Assembly: GCF_013373795.3 (NCBI RefSeq)
Contig: NZ_CP088022.1
Location: forward strand, 8,625,501-8,689,500
DNA length: 64,000 nt
Direction: 5' to 3'
DNA from: Bradyrhizobium quebecense
Lineage (GTDB): Bacteria; Pseudomonadota; Alphaproteobacteria; Rhizobiales; Xanthobacteraceae
The notes beneath the pieces were generated by a model that was not told the origin of the DNA, did no database searches, and saw only the letters and a program-made list of their open reading frames with translations. The translations under genes and the position numbers were made by a program. Below are positions 21,431 to 31,505 of this stretch, piece after piece. Numbering within the stretch: the stretch's first letter is position 1; the number at the start of each line of letters is the position of its first letter.

Positions 21431-21560
21431 ATAAGTGGAGTCTCTGCCATGGTTAGGCTGCCAAGCGGAGTGGCAGCGGGTTGAAGTAGGCTTGATCGGG
21501 GGTGACGCCGTCAAGGCTCGAATGCGGGCGCCGACCGTTGTACAACGACGTTTGAGAACG
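21431..21560 (-). pseudogene. IS3-family orfB, C-terminal scrap with terminal repeat
   Basis: The terminal repeat TAAGTGGAGTCTCTGCC starts at ~21431. The minus strand then encodes YNGRRPHSSLDGVTPDQAYFNPLPLRLAA, the usual end of IS3-family OrfB. The rest is missing. Confidence 0.75.
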
Positions 21561-21899
21561 CCCACAGGACCGTTCTTCGCGAGGTTCTTTATCGGCATCA
21601 TCCCTGGTTTGGTCGCCGAGTTTGCGTTCATGGGGCGGTCGACAAGGCTGACGATGTCGTTTTTCGCTGCACCCTGGACGGATCGCAAGCAGACCGTTGG
21701 CTGGAAGTTCCAGCATGGATGTTCGACCGGACGGCCTGCCCTGACGCCGAGCTTCTGACAGTTCGGCCGTTTGTTAGCATCGATGCACTTGCGGCGCTCG
21801 CTGCGCTTCTCGATCTGGCGTTGAAGGATCGAACGCCATCAGCTGCCCCGCTTTCTGGCGCATCCAGAGGCTCTCACGACCAGAATCGGGGAGCGACTC

Positions 21900-22139
21900 A
21901 TGTCACGCGAGACGGCAATGCCAGGGAGCGGATACCGACACAATCGACAACCGCGGTTGCAGCAGCAGATGGATCTGTTCGGGAGCGGCCTGTCGAACGG
22001 CGCCCTCGGCGCGCCGGCATGGTCGGAGCTGCCGGCGGAAGCGCGGGCGGCCCTCACAAGCCTGATGACGCAGTTGATCCTCGACCATGCTGCGATGACA
22101 GCGACGCCGCCCGCGAAGGGGGTCGATCATGATCTCTGA
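21900..22139 (+). CDS. Small protein preceding the serine recombinase
   Basis: 79 residues, basic and Gln-rich at the start ([19 protein letters not shown]), then [21 protein letters not shown]. Its 3' end overlaps the recombinase start by 11 bp, so the two are probably translationally coupled. Similar short proteins are found before large serine recombinases in rhizobia, from memory; the function is unknown. Confidence 0.6.
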   Translation: MSRETAMPGSGYRHNRQPRLQQQMDLFGSGLSNGALGAPAWSELPAEARAALTSLMTQLILDHAAMTATPPAKGVDHDL

Positions 22140-24198
22140 CAAGGTCAGGCCTCATCATCTGGAGCGTAAGGCGATTCTTTACGTGCGCCAATCCTCAGCA
22201 CATCAGGTGTTGCACAATCGCGAGAGCAGCGCATTGCAATACGCCATGCGGGACCGGCTGACGGCACTCGGGTGGTCAGAGATCGAAGTGATCGATGATG
22301 ATCTCGGTCGTTCAGCCGCCGGCGGCGTGCAACGCGCCGGTTTCGAGCGAATGGTAGCGGAGGTTTGCCTCGGTAAGGTTGGTGCGGTTTGCGCCCGCGA
22401 GGTCTCGCGCTTCGCCCGCAACAGCCGGGATTGGCAGCAACTCATCGAGATGTGCCGCGTGGTCGATACCGTTCTGGTCGATCAGGAGACTATCTATGCG
22501 CCAAGGCACGGCAACGACCGCCTGCTGCTCGGGCTCAAGGGCAGCCTCAACGAGTACGAACTGGATTTGTTGCGCCAACGCTCGCTCTCGGCCCGCTACG
22601 AGAAGGCGCGCCGGGGCGAGTTGGTTGTGGCGGCGCCCGTCGGCTTCGTGAAGGCCGGCGACCATTATGAGAAAGATCCGGATCGGCGTGTCCAGGAAGC
22701 GATCAAGCTGGTGTTCGACAAGGTCGAGGAACTGGGCAGCGCGCGACAGGCGCTCTGCTGGCTCCACGAGTACAATCTCGATCTACCAGTGAAGCAGTCC
22801 AACGGCGACACAGCCTGGCGGCGACCGAGTTACTCCGCCATCCACCGGATCATTGAGAACCCGGTCTACGGCGGCGCCTATGCCTATGGTAAGACGGCTG
22901 TGGCGGCGGGATACAGCGCCGGGGGCGTGAGCTTGAAGATCCGCCGCAAGACACGGAACGAATGGCTGGCGCTGAAGCCCAACACCCACGACGGGTATGT
23001 GAGCTGGGAGAGGTTCGAGGCGATCCGCACCATGGTCAGCAGCAACGTTCCCACCGGTCGGCATCACGGCGCACCCAAGCATGGTGACGCGCTGCTGGCC
23101 GGTCTGATCCGGTGCAAGCGCTGCGGCCGCAAGCTCACACTCCGGTACTCCGGCATGAAGCACCATATCCCACGCTACAGCTGCAGCCGCGCCTGGATGG
23201 ACAATGGCGGTCCTCACTGCATCGCCTTCGGCGGATTGCGTGTCGATGATGCAATCGAGGAAGCACTGCTTGGCGTCGTCGGTCCGGGCGCTATCGCCGC
23301 TGCAACCGCTGCCGCCGAAGGAGCCAGGGAACGGCGGGATCAGGTGCGCGATGCGCTCAGTCGCGATCTGGAAGCGGCGCGCTATGCCGCCGACCGGGCT
23401 TTCCGGCAATACGATGCCGCTGACCCCGCGAACCGGTTGGTGGCGAGTGAGCTGGAAGCGCGCTGGAACAGGGCACTCGCTCACGCGGCGGAGGTCGAGG
23501 GCAAGATCGCCATGCATGATGCGGCCACGCCCGCACCCATTGCTGATCCAGCTTCGCTCGGCGTACTGGCCTCGAACCTCAAAACGGTCTGGGATGCGCC
23601 GACGACGGATGCTCGTCTCAAGAAGCGCATTGTACGCACCCTCGTCCATGAGGTCGTGGCCGATATAGACGACGCGGCGTCCGAGATCGTTCTCATCGTC
23701 CACTGGGTGGGTGGCGCTCACAGCGAGTTGCGCTTGCCCAAGCGCCGGCGCGGACAGCGCAACAGCACTTCCGCCGATATTATCCAAGCCGTGCGTCAAC
23801 TGGTGCTGATCGCCAGCGACGATCTGATTGCCGGCCTCCTCAACCGAAACGGCCTCAAGACGGGCAACGGCAATCGCTGGACCCGCGAGCGCGTCACATC
23901 AATGCGCTCGAGCTACCACCTCCCGGTGTTCAAGCCCGCCGATGACGGGATCGAACCCTGGCTCAACCTTAGCAACGCCGCAAAGCTCCTGAAGGTCGCG
24001 CCCAAGACGCTCCGGCTCGCCGCTGAAGCCGGCGAGATCGCAGCCATCCATCCGCTATCGGACGGCCCGTGGATCTTTGCTCGCGCCTCGCTGATAACAG
24101 CTGCCGCTCAATCTATCGCCGAAGGAGCGCGACAGAACCCAAGATACCCCACAGGATCGCATCCCGATCAGCAAACTCTCTTCTCTTCAACAACATAG
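22129..24198 (+). CDS. Large serine recombinase
   Basis: 689 residues. The N-terminal resolvase domain has [14 protein letters not shown] with the nucleophilic Ser at ~residue 22, and [20 protein letters not shown] recombinase domain follows (~170-310, [25 protein letters not shown]). A zinc ribbon ([16 protein letters not shown] and YSCSRA, ~residues 330-360) and a coiled-coil region come after. Such enzymes integrate or excise mobile elements. It looks complete; its end abuts the truncated 3' end of an IS3 copy at ~24205. No att sites could be identified by eye. Confidence 0.9.
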   Translation: MISDKVRPHHLERKAILYVRQSSAHQVLHNRESSALQYAMRDRLTALGWSEIEVIDDDLGRSAAGGVQRAGFERMVAEVCLGKVGAVCAREVSRFARNSRDWQQLIEMCRVVDTVLVDQETIYAPRHGNDRLLLGLKGSLNEYELDLLRQRSLSARYEKARRGELVVAAPVGFVKAGDHYEKDPDRRVQEAIKLVFDKVEELGSARQALCWLHEYNLDLPVKQSNGDTAWRRPSYSAIHRIIENPVYGGAYAYGKTAVAAGYSAGGVSLKIRRKTRNEWLALKPNTHDGYVSWERFEAIRTMVSSNVPTGRHHGAPKHGDALLAGLIRCKRCGRKLTLRYSGMKHHIPRYSCSRAWMDNGGPHCIAFGGLRVDDAIEEALLGVVGPGAIAAATAAAEGARERRDQVRDALSRDLEAARYAADRAFRQYDAADPANRLVASELEARWNRALAHAAEVEGKIAMHDAATPAPIADPASLGVLASNLKTVWDAPTTDARLKKRIVRTLVHEVVADIDDAASEIVLIVHWVGGAHSELRLPKRRRGQRNSTSADIIQAVRQLVLIASDDLIAGLLNRNGLKTGNGNRWTRERVTSMRSSYHLPVFKPADDGIEPWLNLSNAAKLLKVAPKTLRLAAEAGEIAAIHPLSDGPWIFARASLITAAAQSIAEGARQNPRYPTGSHPDQQTLFSSTT

Positions 24199-24965
24199 AC
24201 AGATGGGTGTTCTGATGCGCGGTTGTAGAAGTCGAGGTATCGGCCGATCGACGCGAGGGCCTCGCTGACGCTGTCATAGGCCCGCAGATACACCTCCTCG
24301 TATTTGACGCTGCGCCATAGCCGTTCGACAAACACGTTGTCTCGCCAGGCTCCCTTGCCGTCCATGCTGATCGCAATGCCGTTGTCGGCGAGCTCGCCGG
24401 TAAAAGCCTGTCCGGTGAACTGCGAGCCCTGATCCGTATTGAAGACGTCCGGCTTGCCGTGACGAGCCAGGGCATCCTGAAGCGTCTCGACACAGGACGT
24501 CGCCTCCATGGTGATCGATACGCGCCACGACAGCACGCGGCGGCTGAACGAGTCGAGCACAACCGCCAGATAAACGAAGCCGCGGGCCATCGGGATGTAG
24601 GTGATGTCCATCGCCCACACCTGGTTCGGCCGCGTGATCTCCATTCCGCGCAGCAGGTACGGGTAGATCTTGTGGCCCGGCTCGGGCTTTGTCGTGCGTG
24701 GACGGCGGTAGAGCGCTTCTATCCCCATCCGCCGCATCAACGTCTTCACATGCCGACGGCCGATCTTGCACCCATCGGCAGCCAGCAGCCCTCGTAACAT
24801 GCGAGAGCCGGCAAAAGGGAACTCCAGATGCAGCCGGTCGAGGCGCTGCATGATCGCAAGGTCAGCGTCCGGCACCGGCCGCGGCAGGTAGTACACGCTG
24901 CCGCGGCCGATGTTCAAAGCCTCCGCTTGCCTGGTGATCGACAGCTCGTGCTCACGGTCGATCAT
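24168..24965 (-). pseudogene. IS3-family orfB transposase, C-terminus truncated
   Basis: 265 codons starting MIDREHELSITRQAEAL, with the full rve core (NQVWAMDITYIPMARGFVYLAVVLDSFSRR, NTDQGSQFT, WRDNVFVERLWRSVKYEEVYLRAYDS). After DFYNR the normal NGRRPHSSLDGxTPDQAYF tail is replaced by unrelated residues read from the adjoining element. All three catalytic acidic residues remain, but orfA has been separated by the IS110 insertion. Confidence 0.8.
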
Positions 24966-26951
24966 CGCTTTGCGCTCAGCAATCCCGCCTTGGTGAGCGC
25001 TCCTTCTAAAAAACTATGCGCGGCGCTGCGCTCCCCCTGTGGGATAGAAACGGACCGGCGCTAGATTGCCGACCGGGAGGGAGCGGCCGATACGATTTTG
25101 GTGGCACGTGACCCCGTTAAAAAACCTGGTCCATGGGTTGTCGCGCACTTGAGAGTGGTGACGCCATCCGGCGATCCCGTTTAGGAATCTGACGGATAGC
25201 GCAGCCCAGCCCTTCCGCCGCCGTCAGCAGGAGGATTAGAGATGAACCCCAAAAGATCGAAGTCGAGGAACGGAGGTAAGATGCAGATGGTGCACCCGGA
25301 CGCGGCTGCCATCGACGTCGGAGCGACTATGCACATGGCTGCCGTGAGGGCAGATCGCGCACCGGAGCCAGTCCGCAGCTTCGGTACCTTCACGGCTGAT
25401 CTGCATCGGCTAGTCGACTGGTTTACTGAATGCGGCGTCGAGACTGTCGTCATGGAATCGACCAGCGTCTACTGGATTCCGATCTTCGAGCTTCTCGATG
25501 CCCGGGGATTTAACGTGTTTCTTGTCAACGCGCGCGATGCCAAGCACGTGCCGGGGCGCAAGACCGATGTCAGCGATGCGCAATGGCTGCAGCGGCTCCA
25601 TTCATTCGGGTTTGCGGGCCAGCTTTCGGCCCAAAGGGCAGATTGCCGAGCTGAGAGCCTACGTGCGTCAGCGCGAGCGTCTGCTGGAGTACGCGGCCTC
25701 ACACATCCAGCATATGCAGAAGGCCTTGACGGAGATGAATCTTCAGCTGCACCACGTCGTCACCGACATCACCGACATCACCGGCGTGACCGGCCTGCGT
25801 ATCATACGAGCGATCCTTGCCGGCGAGCGCGATCCTGAGGCGCTGGCGTGCTTGCGCCATTATAGTTGCCGCTCCAGCGCCGAGACGATCGCGAAGGTGC
25901 TCACCGGAAGCTACCGCGCCGAGCATCTGTTTGCGCTCGAGCAGGCACTTGCGCTTTACGACGCCTACCACGAGAAGGCATCTGCCTGCGACGCCCGAAT
26001 TGAAGCCGTGTTGAAGGAACTGAGCTTCCATCGCGGTCATGGCCACGGATCAGCGCCGCAGGTCTCGCGGCGTCGGAATCGAACCGATCAGGCGAACGCT
26101 CCAGCCTTCGACGTCCGCGAGGCGCTGTTCGCGTTGCTCGGAAAGGACCTCACCGCGATCGACGGCCTCGGTCCTTACCTCTCGCTGAAGCTGATCGCTG
26201 AATGCGGCGACGACCTCTCCTCGTGGCCAAGTGCAAAGCATTTTACCTCCTGGCTGGGACTGGCGCCGAGCAACAAGGTCTCCGGCGGCAAAATGCTCTC
26301 GTCCCGAACGCGCCGATCCGGCGGCCGAGCGGCGGCACTTCTGCGCCTTGCTGCCGTGACCGTGGGGCGTACAGACACTGCGCTCGGCGCCTTTTATAGA
26401 CGGCTCTCAGCACGCATCGGCGAGGCCAAGGCCGTGACCGCCACGGCCCGGAAGATCGCAGTGCTGTTCTACAATGCTGTGCGATACGGAATGGACTATG
26501 TCGATCCCAAGGCCTCGTCCTACGAGACGCGTTACCGGACGCGAGTGGTCAACAATTTGCATCGGCGTGCCAAGCCATTCGGCTTTGTTCTCCATCCCTT
26601 GAAGCCGAAAAGTAGATGCTGCCGTTTCTTAGGAATCGTTCTCCAGCGTCAGTTCGCCGATCTTGGCGTGCAGCGACTTCACATCGATGGCTGCTTGTTC
26701 CGCTCCGGAGCCGCCGCCGGGACCGAACGCATCGGCGGCCTTGCTTTCAAGCTGAGCCCTCCACGCCGTGATCTGATTGGGGTGGACGTCGAACTGCTCG
26801 GCAAGCTGAGCCAGCGTTCGATCGCCCTTCACGGCGGCGAGCGCCACCTTCGCCTTGAAGGCCGGTGTGTGGTTCCGGCGTGTTCTTCTGCTCATTGTCG
26901 CTCCTGATTCGCAGGCACAGCGTGCCCGCTGTCAGGCAGAAACTCCACTTA
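24205..26951 (-). mobile_element. IS3-family element split by an IS110-type insertion
   Basis: Minus-strand IS3 copy. The left terminal repeat TAAGTGGAGTTTCTGCC ends at 26951 and orfA (26629-26895) follows (MSRRTRRNHTPAFKAKVALAAVKGDRTLAQLAEQ). The sequence breaks at TTGGAGAACGAT-like codons (~26632) and resumes at ~25017 with the orfA end and orfB. The insert between ~25018 and 26632 is an IS110-family element. The 3' end of the IS3, including its last orfB codons and right repeat, was lost at ~24205 next to the serine-recombinase gene. Confidence 0.8.
25018..26632 (+). pseudogene. IS110-family element inserted in IS3; transposase frameshifted
   Basis: The first part of the transposase (25242-~25620) has VHPDAAAIDVGATMHMAAV (DEDD Asp), VVMESTSVYWIP and VNARDAKHVPGRKTDVSDAQWLQRLHS. 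After a single frameshift near 25620 the rest is in another frame to ~26600 (RASFRPKGQIAELRAYVRQRERLLEYAASHIQHMQKAL, then TAIDGLGPYLSLKLIAECGDDLSSW and FTSWLGLAPSNKVSGGKMLSSRTRRSGGRAA, the C-terminal transposase_20 domain). One base change would restore a ~450-residue protein. Confidence 0.85.
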
Positions 26952-26984
26952 TCGCCCTGTGCAGAATTCCGGGGCCGGCTCTGT

Positions 26985-27332
26985 TGAGCAGGCCCTTATA
27001 GCCAGAGACGGTGCTCTACGCCGCGCCTTGGCGTTCTCCTCCAGGAGCAGCGTGACGGCCTCTGAGTACGTGATCGACTGCGGGCGCACCTTCCCAAGCG
27101 TGAACTCTGCAAGCAGCCGCTTGGCTTCCGTCCGAGCTTGGGAGAGGGAAATCGTGGGGAAACGGCCGATCGTAATGAGCGAGTTCTTGCGGTTGAGGAC
27201 GAATGTCTTGGAGCCGCCCTGCGACACACGAAAGCCAAAGCTCGGAAGCTTATCGTCCCAATAGCAAATCTGGCCCTTGGGAGGCGGCGATATGCTCCGG
27301 AGGCCAACATCAGAAAACGCCATCTTAGCCAT
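26985..27332 (-). pseudogene. Phage/ICE-type tyrosine integrase, N-terminal fragment
   Basis: MAKMAFSDVGLRSISPPPKGQICYWDDKLPSFGFRVSQGGSKTFVL is the arm-binding start of P4/ICE-type integrases, followed by SLSQARTEAKRLLAEFTLGKV. The frame is lost after KARRR (~27020) and the catalytic domain is absent. The gene is cut by the terminal repeat of the IS3 copy at 26951. Confidence 0.75.
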
Positions 27333-27484
27333 CGGCTAGCCATTACCAACGAGGGGAGTGGAGCGGCGATCTATGATGCACCAAGGCGGTAATTCTTCAA
27401 TAGAATTAAAAAAGGTAGCGGTCGCTATGGCGCAGTATGTTTTAGGATGTAGATGCGAAAATGAGGAATCATAATCCTGGGGTC

Positions 27485-27768
27485 GGGGGACCAATCCCAT
27501 TGAAAGCACCTTCGCCACCGTGCGCCACCACACGATCCGATCGAAGGGCTGCCTGTCCAACACGACCGCGCTAGCTTCTTCAAATTGCTTGAGGGCGCAC
27601 AGAAAAGCTGGCGACGGCTCGACGGACACAACCAGTTGCCAAAACTCGTTCTCGGTGTGACATTCAACGACGAGATCGAGGTCATCGCCAAGCCGACCGA
27701 CCGTCAGCCCGCAACCGCCGCCGCCTGACCGGCCCGGTCGTCTCCAAAAATTGGCGATAGCTCATTGC
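27485..27768 (+). pseudogene. IS256 transposase C-terminal fragment
   Basis: About 280 bp homologous to the 3' end of the element at 41030-42436 (NPIESTFATVRHHTIRSKGCLSN, then LVLGVTFNDEIEVIAKPTDR), ending in GGCGATAGCTC. Several differences and a small deletion near 27570 show an older copy. Confidence 0.8.
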
Positions 27769-27903
27769 GGGCTTCTGCTAGCGTGGCGCCCGAAACCCTC
27801 AGAACTTACTGAACATCAAGGCTGCGGTGAGATGTTTCCTCACCAACGACGCGCACGCGGCAGATAACTGCATTGTCCGGCTCGGCTACGGCCCTTTGGC
27901 CAT

Positions 27904-27930
27904 GTCAGGTTCTCGAAAGCTTGCTCGAGT
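27904..27930 (+). promoter_or_regulatory. tts box (TtsI-binding site) before effector gene A
   Basis: Contains GTCAGGTTCTCGAAAGCTTG, a close match to the rhizobial tts box core GTCAGxTTxTCGAAAGCT, which drives type III secretion genes through TtsI. An AGGAGG lies just behind it (27931-27936). Confidence 0.75.
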
Positions 27931-27946
27931 AGGAGGCCTGCTCAAG

Positions 27947-29791
27947 GTGATCAGACATGAGGTTAGCGTGGACCGTCAAAATTTTGACCCATTTAATCTA
28001 CCGGCTTGGTTACAGGTGGAGCACGCTGTCTCGGAAGAGCCCCAGACGGACCAGGCCGGGCAAGACGGCTTTGAGCAACACTTGGCCGAGGCAAACCAGA
28101 CCGATTCTGCTCCCGTCGCCAGTGAGGGACGAGACAACCAGTTTTACCCCCATCTGTCTGAAGAAGACCGGGACATTATCGATAGGGCGATTACTCAGTA
28201 TGCGACTCAGAAAAATCCACAACCGAGCACGATTAAGTTTTATACTCAGGCACTTCGTCGATTGGGGAATGATCTCCGCGCTCGTGGCCAAACGACTGAT
28301 CTAAGGGACCACCGGTCCCTGCTCGATCACGTAAATAGCTACTTTCCGAGAGACGTAAACATGAAGACAGGGGTGGGCGTCCTTCGCGCGTATCACGATT
28401 CCGGCCATATCGTTTCTCGCGGGCGGCCGCGCACGATCCCCTCAGCGAAAGACGCGTCTAGCGAAGGCCAGCCGTTCTGGGACGCGCCGATGGTTGCACT
28501 CGCCAGGAGCAACGTCCTGCCAAGCGAGGAGGTCCTCATCAACTTTGAGCAGGAGGCAGCTCAGTCGAGAGCAGCGAAGAGGCCGAGGAAGTTAAATAAC
28601 TCGCAAACGGTTGTAATTGAGCGGCAGCCGACCGAGATCGCGACTTCAGGAGAGGGGGGTGGAGCAATGCCAGCGGCCTCGGCGCTGCAGCCGGCTGAGT
28701 CAACGGGAATTGTCGGGCAGAGGGACGAGCAGCCTCTTTATCCGGAGGATGCTCCGGATATCTTGAGGCTTAAGGACGCCCTCATCGAAGGCGGGATGAC
28801 CTCCGCCGCGGCGAAGCAATATGTAAGCTGTCTTCTTGGCTTTAGCCGTTGGCTGTTCGCAAAAAATAGACCGAGCATCGTTGCTCGGATGGACAGCAAG
28901 TCGCTGAGCGACGGCGGTGACATACACGAGTTCGCCGGAGAGGGTACGAAGAAGAAACTCCTTGCAGCATTAGGGCATCTCCGCACCCTTCGGTCAACTG
29001 GTGCGCCGATCGTACGCCCAGGGCGCGCTCGCGCCAACCACAATCCTCCTCCCCCGAACGTGGTCCTCACTAATCCCGAAAGCACGGCACTGGTTGGTCC
29101 GAGGCGCCTCGACGATGCCGCCGCGCAGCGCAACGCGCCGCACGAAGCTGATAGTCGGCTAGAAGAGCTGCAGGAACAACAGGATGATCAACCCGCGCCG
29201 TCGGCTTTCGGCCAAGAGCTCGCCGCATTTGATCCAGAGCAGCTTCCTCAGGAGCAGCTTCGGCGAGTGCTGGATCATCTGGATGATAAACGCATTCCTT
29301 CGCCACTCTCCGTCGTTCCAGAGGAGCTTCAGCGACTGGAAAAGGACCTCCATGAGGAGCTTCACGGACGACGGGACAACCATCCCGCGCCTTCGTTCTC
29401 AGTTGATCCTGAAGAGTTCACTTTCAATCCAGAGCTGTTCGCCCCAGGGGAGCTTTGGCGACTGCTTGGTGATGAATCCGCCTCGGAGCTTGAGGGAGGG
29501 CGTGATGATCAATCGGCTCACCCGTCGGTTTTCGTCCAGAGGCAGGTCGCGCTCGATCCAGAGCAGCTTACTCCGGAGCAGCTTCGGCGAGTGCTGGATC
29601 ATCTGGATGATCAACCCATTCCTTCGCCAGTCTCCGTCGCTCCAGAGGAGCTTCAGCGACTGGAAAAGGACCTCCATGAGGAGCTTCACGGACGACGGGA
29701 CAACCACCCCGCGCCTTCGTTCTCAATTGATCCAGAAGAGTTTACTTTCAATCCAGAGCTATTCTCTTCAGGGGAGCTTTGGCGACGATGA
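27947..29791 (+). CDS. NopD/Bel2-5-like effector without a protease domain (effector A)
   Basis: A ~615-residue protein related to the N-terminal parts of the two Ulp1 effectors downstream. It contains two ~85-residue helical modules (around YPHLSEEDRDIIDRAI and YPEDAPDILRLKDALI, each with a TxxxYxxxLxxFxxWL-like core), the linker LPSEEVLINFEQ and the basic cluster AKRPRKLNN (possible nuclear signal). The C-terminal third is an Asp/Glu-rich tandem repeat. No Ulp1 domain follows. The start is uncertain: GTG 27947 has AGGAGG 10 bp upstream, but the tts box is so close that GTG 27968 or 28016 may be used. The homologous ATG of the sister genes aligns with 27957, out of frame. Probably type III secreted; it may be a truncated derivative. 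Confidence 0.7.
   Translation: MIRHEVSVDRQNFDPFNLPAWLQVEHAVSEEPQTDQAGQDGFEQHLAEANQTDSAPVASEGRDNQFYPHLSEEDRDIIDRAITQYATQKNPQPSTIKFYTQALRRLGNDLRARGQTTDLRDHRSLLDHVNSYFPRDVNMKTGVGVLRAYHDSGHIVSRGRPRTIPSAKDASSEGQPFWDAPMVALARSNVLPSEEVLINFEQEAAQSRAAKRPRKLNNSQTVVIERQPTEIATSGEGGGAMPAASALQPAESTGIVGQRDEQPLYPEDAPDILRLKDALIEGGMTSAAAKQYVSCLLGFSRWLFAKNRPSIVARMDSKSLSDGGDIHEFAGEGTKKKLLAALGHLRTLRSTGAPIVRPGRARANHNPPPPNVVLTNPESTALVGPRRLDDAAAQRNAPHEADSRLEELQEQQDDQPAPSAFGQELAAFDPEQLPQEQLRRVLDHLDDKRIPSPLSVVPEELQRLEKDLHEELHGRRDNHPAPSFSVDPEEFTFNPELFAPGELWRLLGDESASELEGGRDDQSAHPSVFVQRQVALDPEQLTPEQLRRVLDHLDDQPIPSPVSVAPEELQRLEKDLHEELHGRRDNHPAPSFSIDPEEFTFNPELFSSGELWRR
29161..29790 (+). repeat. Two tandem ~107-residue repeats in effector A
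   Basis: Unit 1 covers ~29180-29510 and unit 2 ~29515-29790. Both encode QLRRVLDHLDD, then PEELQRLEKDLHEELHGRR, then DPEEFTFNPELF and GELWR. A third, decayed unit continues after the stop codon (29792-~29950). Confidence 0.8.
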
Positions 29792-30096
29792 ATCCGCAGA
29801 GCAGGAAGGGTGAGATGATCACCTCGCCCCGTCCGCTTTGGTCCAGGGGGATGTCGCATTCGATGCAGAGCAGAGCTCTCAGGAGGGAGCTAGGGCAAGT
29901 GCTGGATCATCTGGATGACCATCCCCCTCGCCAGTCTCCGTCCTCTCAAAGCGGCTTCCCGGTCGCATCGTCCCCGGGGAACCAAAGGCGGCGTCCCGTT
30001 TCGGGATCACTTCCAGTCGGCGCGCGGTCAAATCCGACGCGAGCGTGGTATCGCTCCAGCGTAGGCCGCCTTGCGCGGTGTGGTGCTTAGCCGGTC
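29792..30096 (+). pseudogene. Decayed 3' continuation of effector A
   Basis: DNA after the stop still matches the repeat units (GTGCTGGATCATCTGGATGA near 29898) but is broken by a stop and frameshifts. From ~29950 the sequence is not recognisable. It ends at the IS1380 terminal repeat. Confidence 0.55.
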
Positions 30097-31424
30097 CTAT
30101 TCGTGAGAGTGCGTTTTTTTGGGTCCGATTGATGTGGCCACACATCTGCTCTGACGAGGCGCGCGGGATTGCCTTCGGCTTTTCACCGCCTGACGACCGG
30201 TACTTTGCGACGCGCTTGAGGTGTAGGTTGGGCGAACGGGGGCGGACGCCTCGCCGGTCAAGGACCGAGCGGCAGCAGCGCGCCTGGCAAGCCGCGGATC
30301 AGGTCGGCTTCGGGACATGCCGCGGCAAACGCAAGGCGAATGCGGCTCGTGGTCTCGACGACACGGGCAGCGAGTTTCAAGAGACGAAGACGCAGCGTCG
30401 CGAACTCGGCTGTGGCCAATTCCCGGGCTTTGGGAATCGCGTCGCGCACGGTCAGCATCAGCCAATAAGCGGCGGTGTCGAGAACGAGGCGGACTTGATT
30501 GGCGAGCGCCGAACGGCAGCTGGTGCGATCGGAGGCGAGCTGCGTCTTATGCAGCTTGATCAGATTCTCGGCTTGGCCGCGCGCGCAATACAGGCTGTCG
30601 TAGATCCACTCGGCCGAGCCGACATCGAGGCTGGTGACGACGAAACGGATGTCGAGGCCGAGCATCGTCGCCTCAATACGGGCGACGGTACGTCGTTCGC
30701 GATCCCAGGACTTTGCCTTGTGGCGCGTCTCGGTATAGCCACGCAGAACCGGCAGGTTCTCGATGGCGCGTCGCGTGCGGATGCCGTCGGCGGCCTCGTC
30801 GACTTTTCTGGCGAGCGGCTTGGTGCCGGACAGACCGAAGATGTAGTCGATGCCGTTGGTCTCGCACCACGCCATTGCCTCCGGCCGGGCATAGCGCCCG
30901 TCGCCACGGAACGTAATTCGCGTGTTGTGCCACCGCGTCCGGATATGCCGTATCAGGCGGCGCAGATGGGCACGCACCTCGACGCCGCCCGGCGTCTTGC
31001 CGGGCCGCAGCACGACCGCCACGGGCCGGCTCTTCTCCGTGTCGTAGACGTGGATCGGCAGGAAGCAGCGTTCGTCATAATGAGCGTTGAACAGCGAGAG
31101 CTGCTGATGGCCGTGGACGACATCGCAGGTATCATCGATGTCGAGCGTGACGGATGCCGGCTCGCGCGGGTAGCTATCCATCCATGCGTCGAAGGCGCGG
31201 AGCATTCTCCAGCCGCGACAGCGTCGGTTGGGAACACAGATCGCGACCCGTGTCCGGCAGCCGTCCGCAGGCCAGCTTGAATGCGGGATCGGACCGCAGA
31301 TGATCGAGGTCGTCGGCGTCCTCGCCCACATCGCCGACCTTCCGCATCGCGTCTGCACGAACTGCTGCCCTAGGAATGGAAGCTCCAGCACCAAGCCGAC
31401 AAGCCCGGCGATCAGCAGGCTGCC
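30097..31424 (-). mobile_element. IS1380-family element, transposase frameshifted, left end lost
   Basis: The right terminus CCTATTCGTGAGAGTGC is at ~30097. The minus-strand transposase (30258-~31400) has SVTLDIDDTCDVVHGHQQLSLFNAHYDERCFLPIHVYD, ITFRGDGRYARPEAMAWCE, DYIFGLSGTKPLARKVDEAAD and the end LIRGLPGALLPLGP. Near 31190-31350 the segment DLDHLRSDPAFKLACGRLPDTG and SQPTLSRLENAP is in another frame, so two lesions disrupt it. The N-terminal end is fused at ~31424 to an IS66-type end. Confidence 0.85.
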
Positions 31425-31505
31425 TGACCTTCACACGCTATCATAGAGCTCGCCGTGCCCGCGCGCATGCGTTGATCAGGCGGCCTTCGTCGTTTTACGA
31501 TTACT
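31425..31505 (-). mobile_element. IS66-type terminal fragment
   Basis: About 80 bp matching, in reverse complement, the sequence at 49105-49190 (GCCTGACCTTCAC, ATCATAGAG, GTGCCCGCGCGCA, CAGGCGG, TTCGTCGT). It is the end of an IS66-type element whose body is gone. Confidence 0.55.

Noticed and set aside
22783..23799. 338-codon minus-strand ORF inside the serine recombinase gene
   Set aside because: Antisense shadow of a well-supported gene; no domain or start signal.
27957..28304. Alternative start and frame for effector A at ATG 27957
   Set aside because: It aligns with the ATG context of sister genes, but the frame gives no family sequence; the GTG-initiated frame carries the conserved modules.
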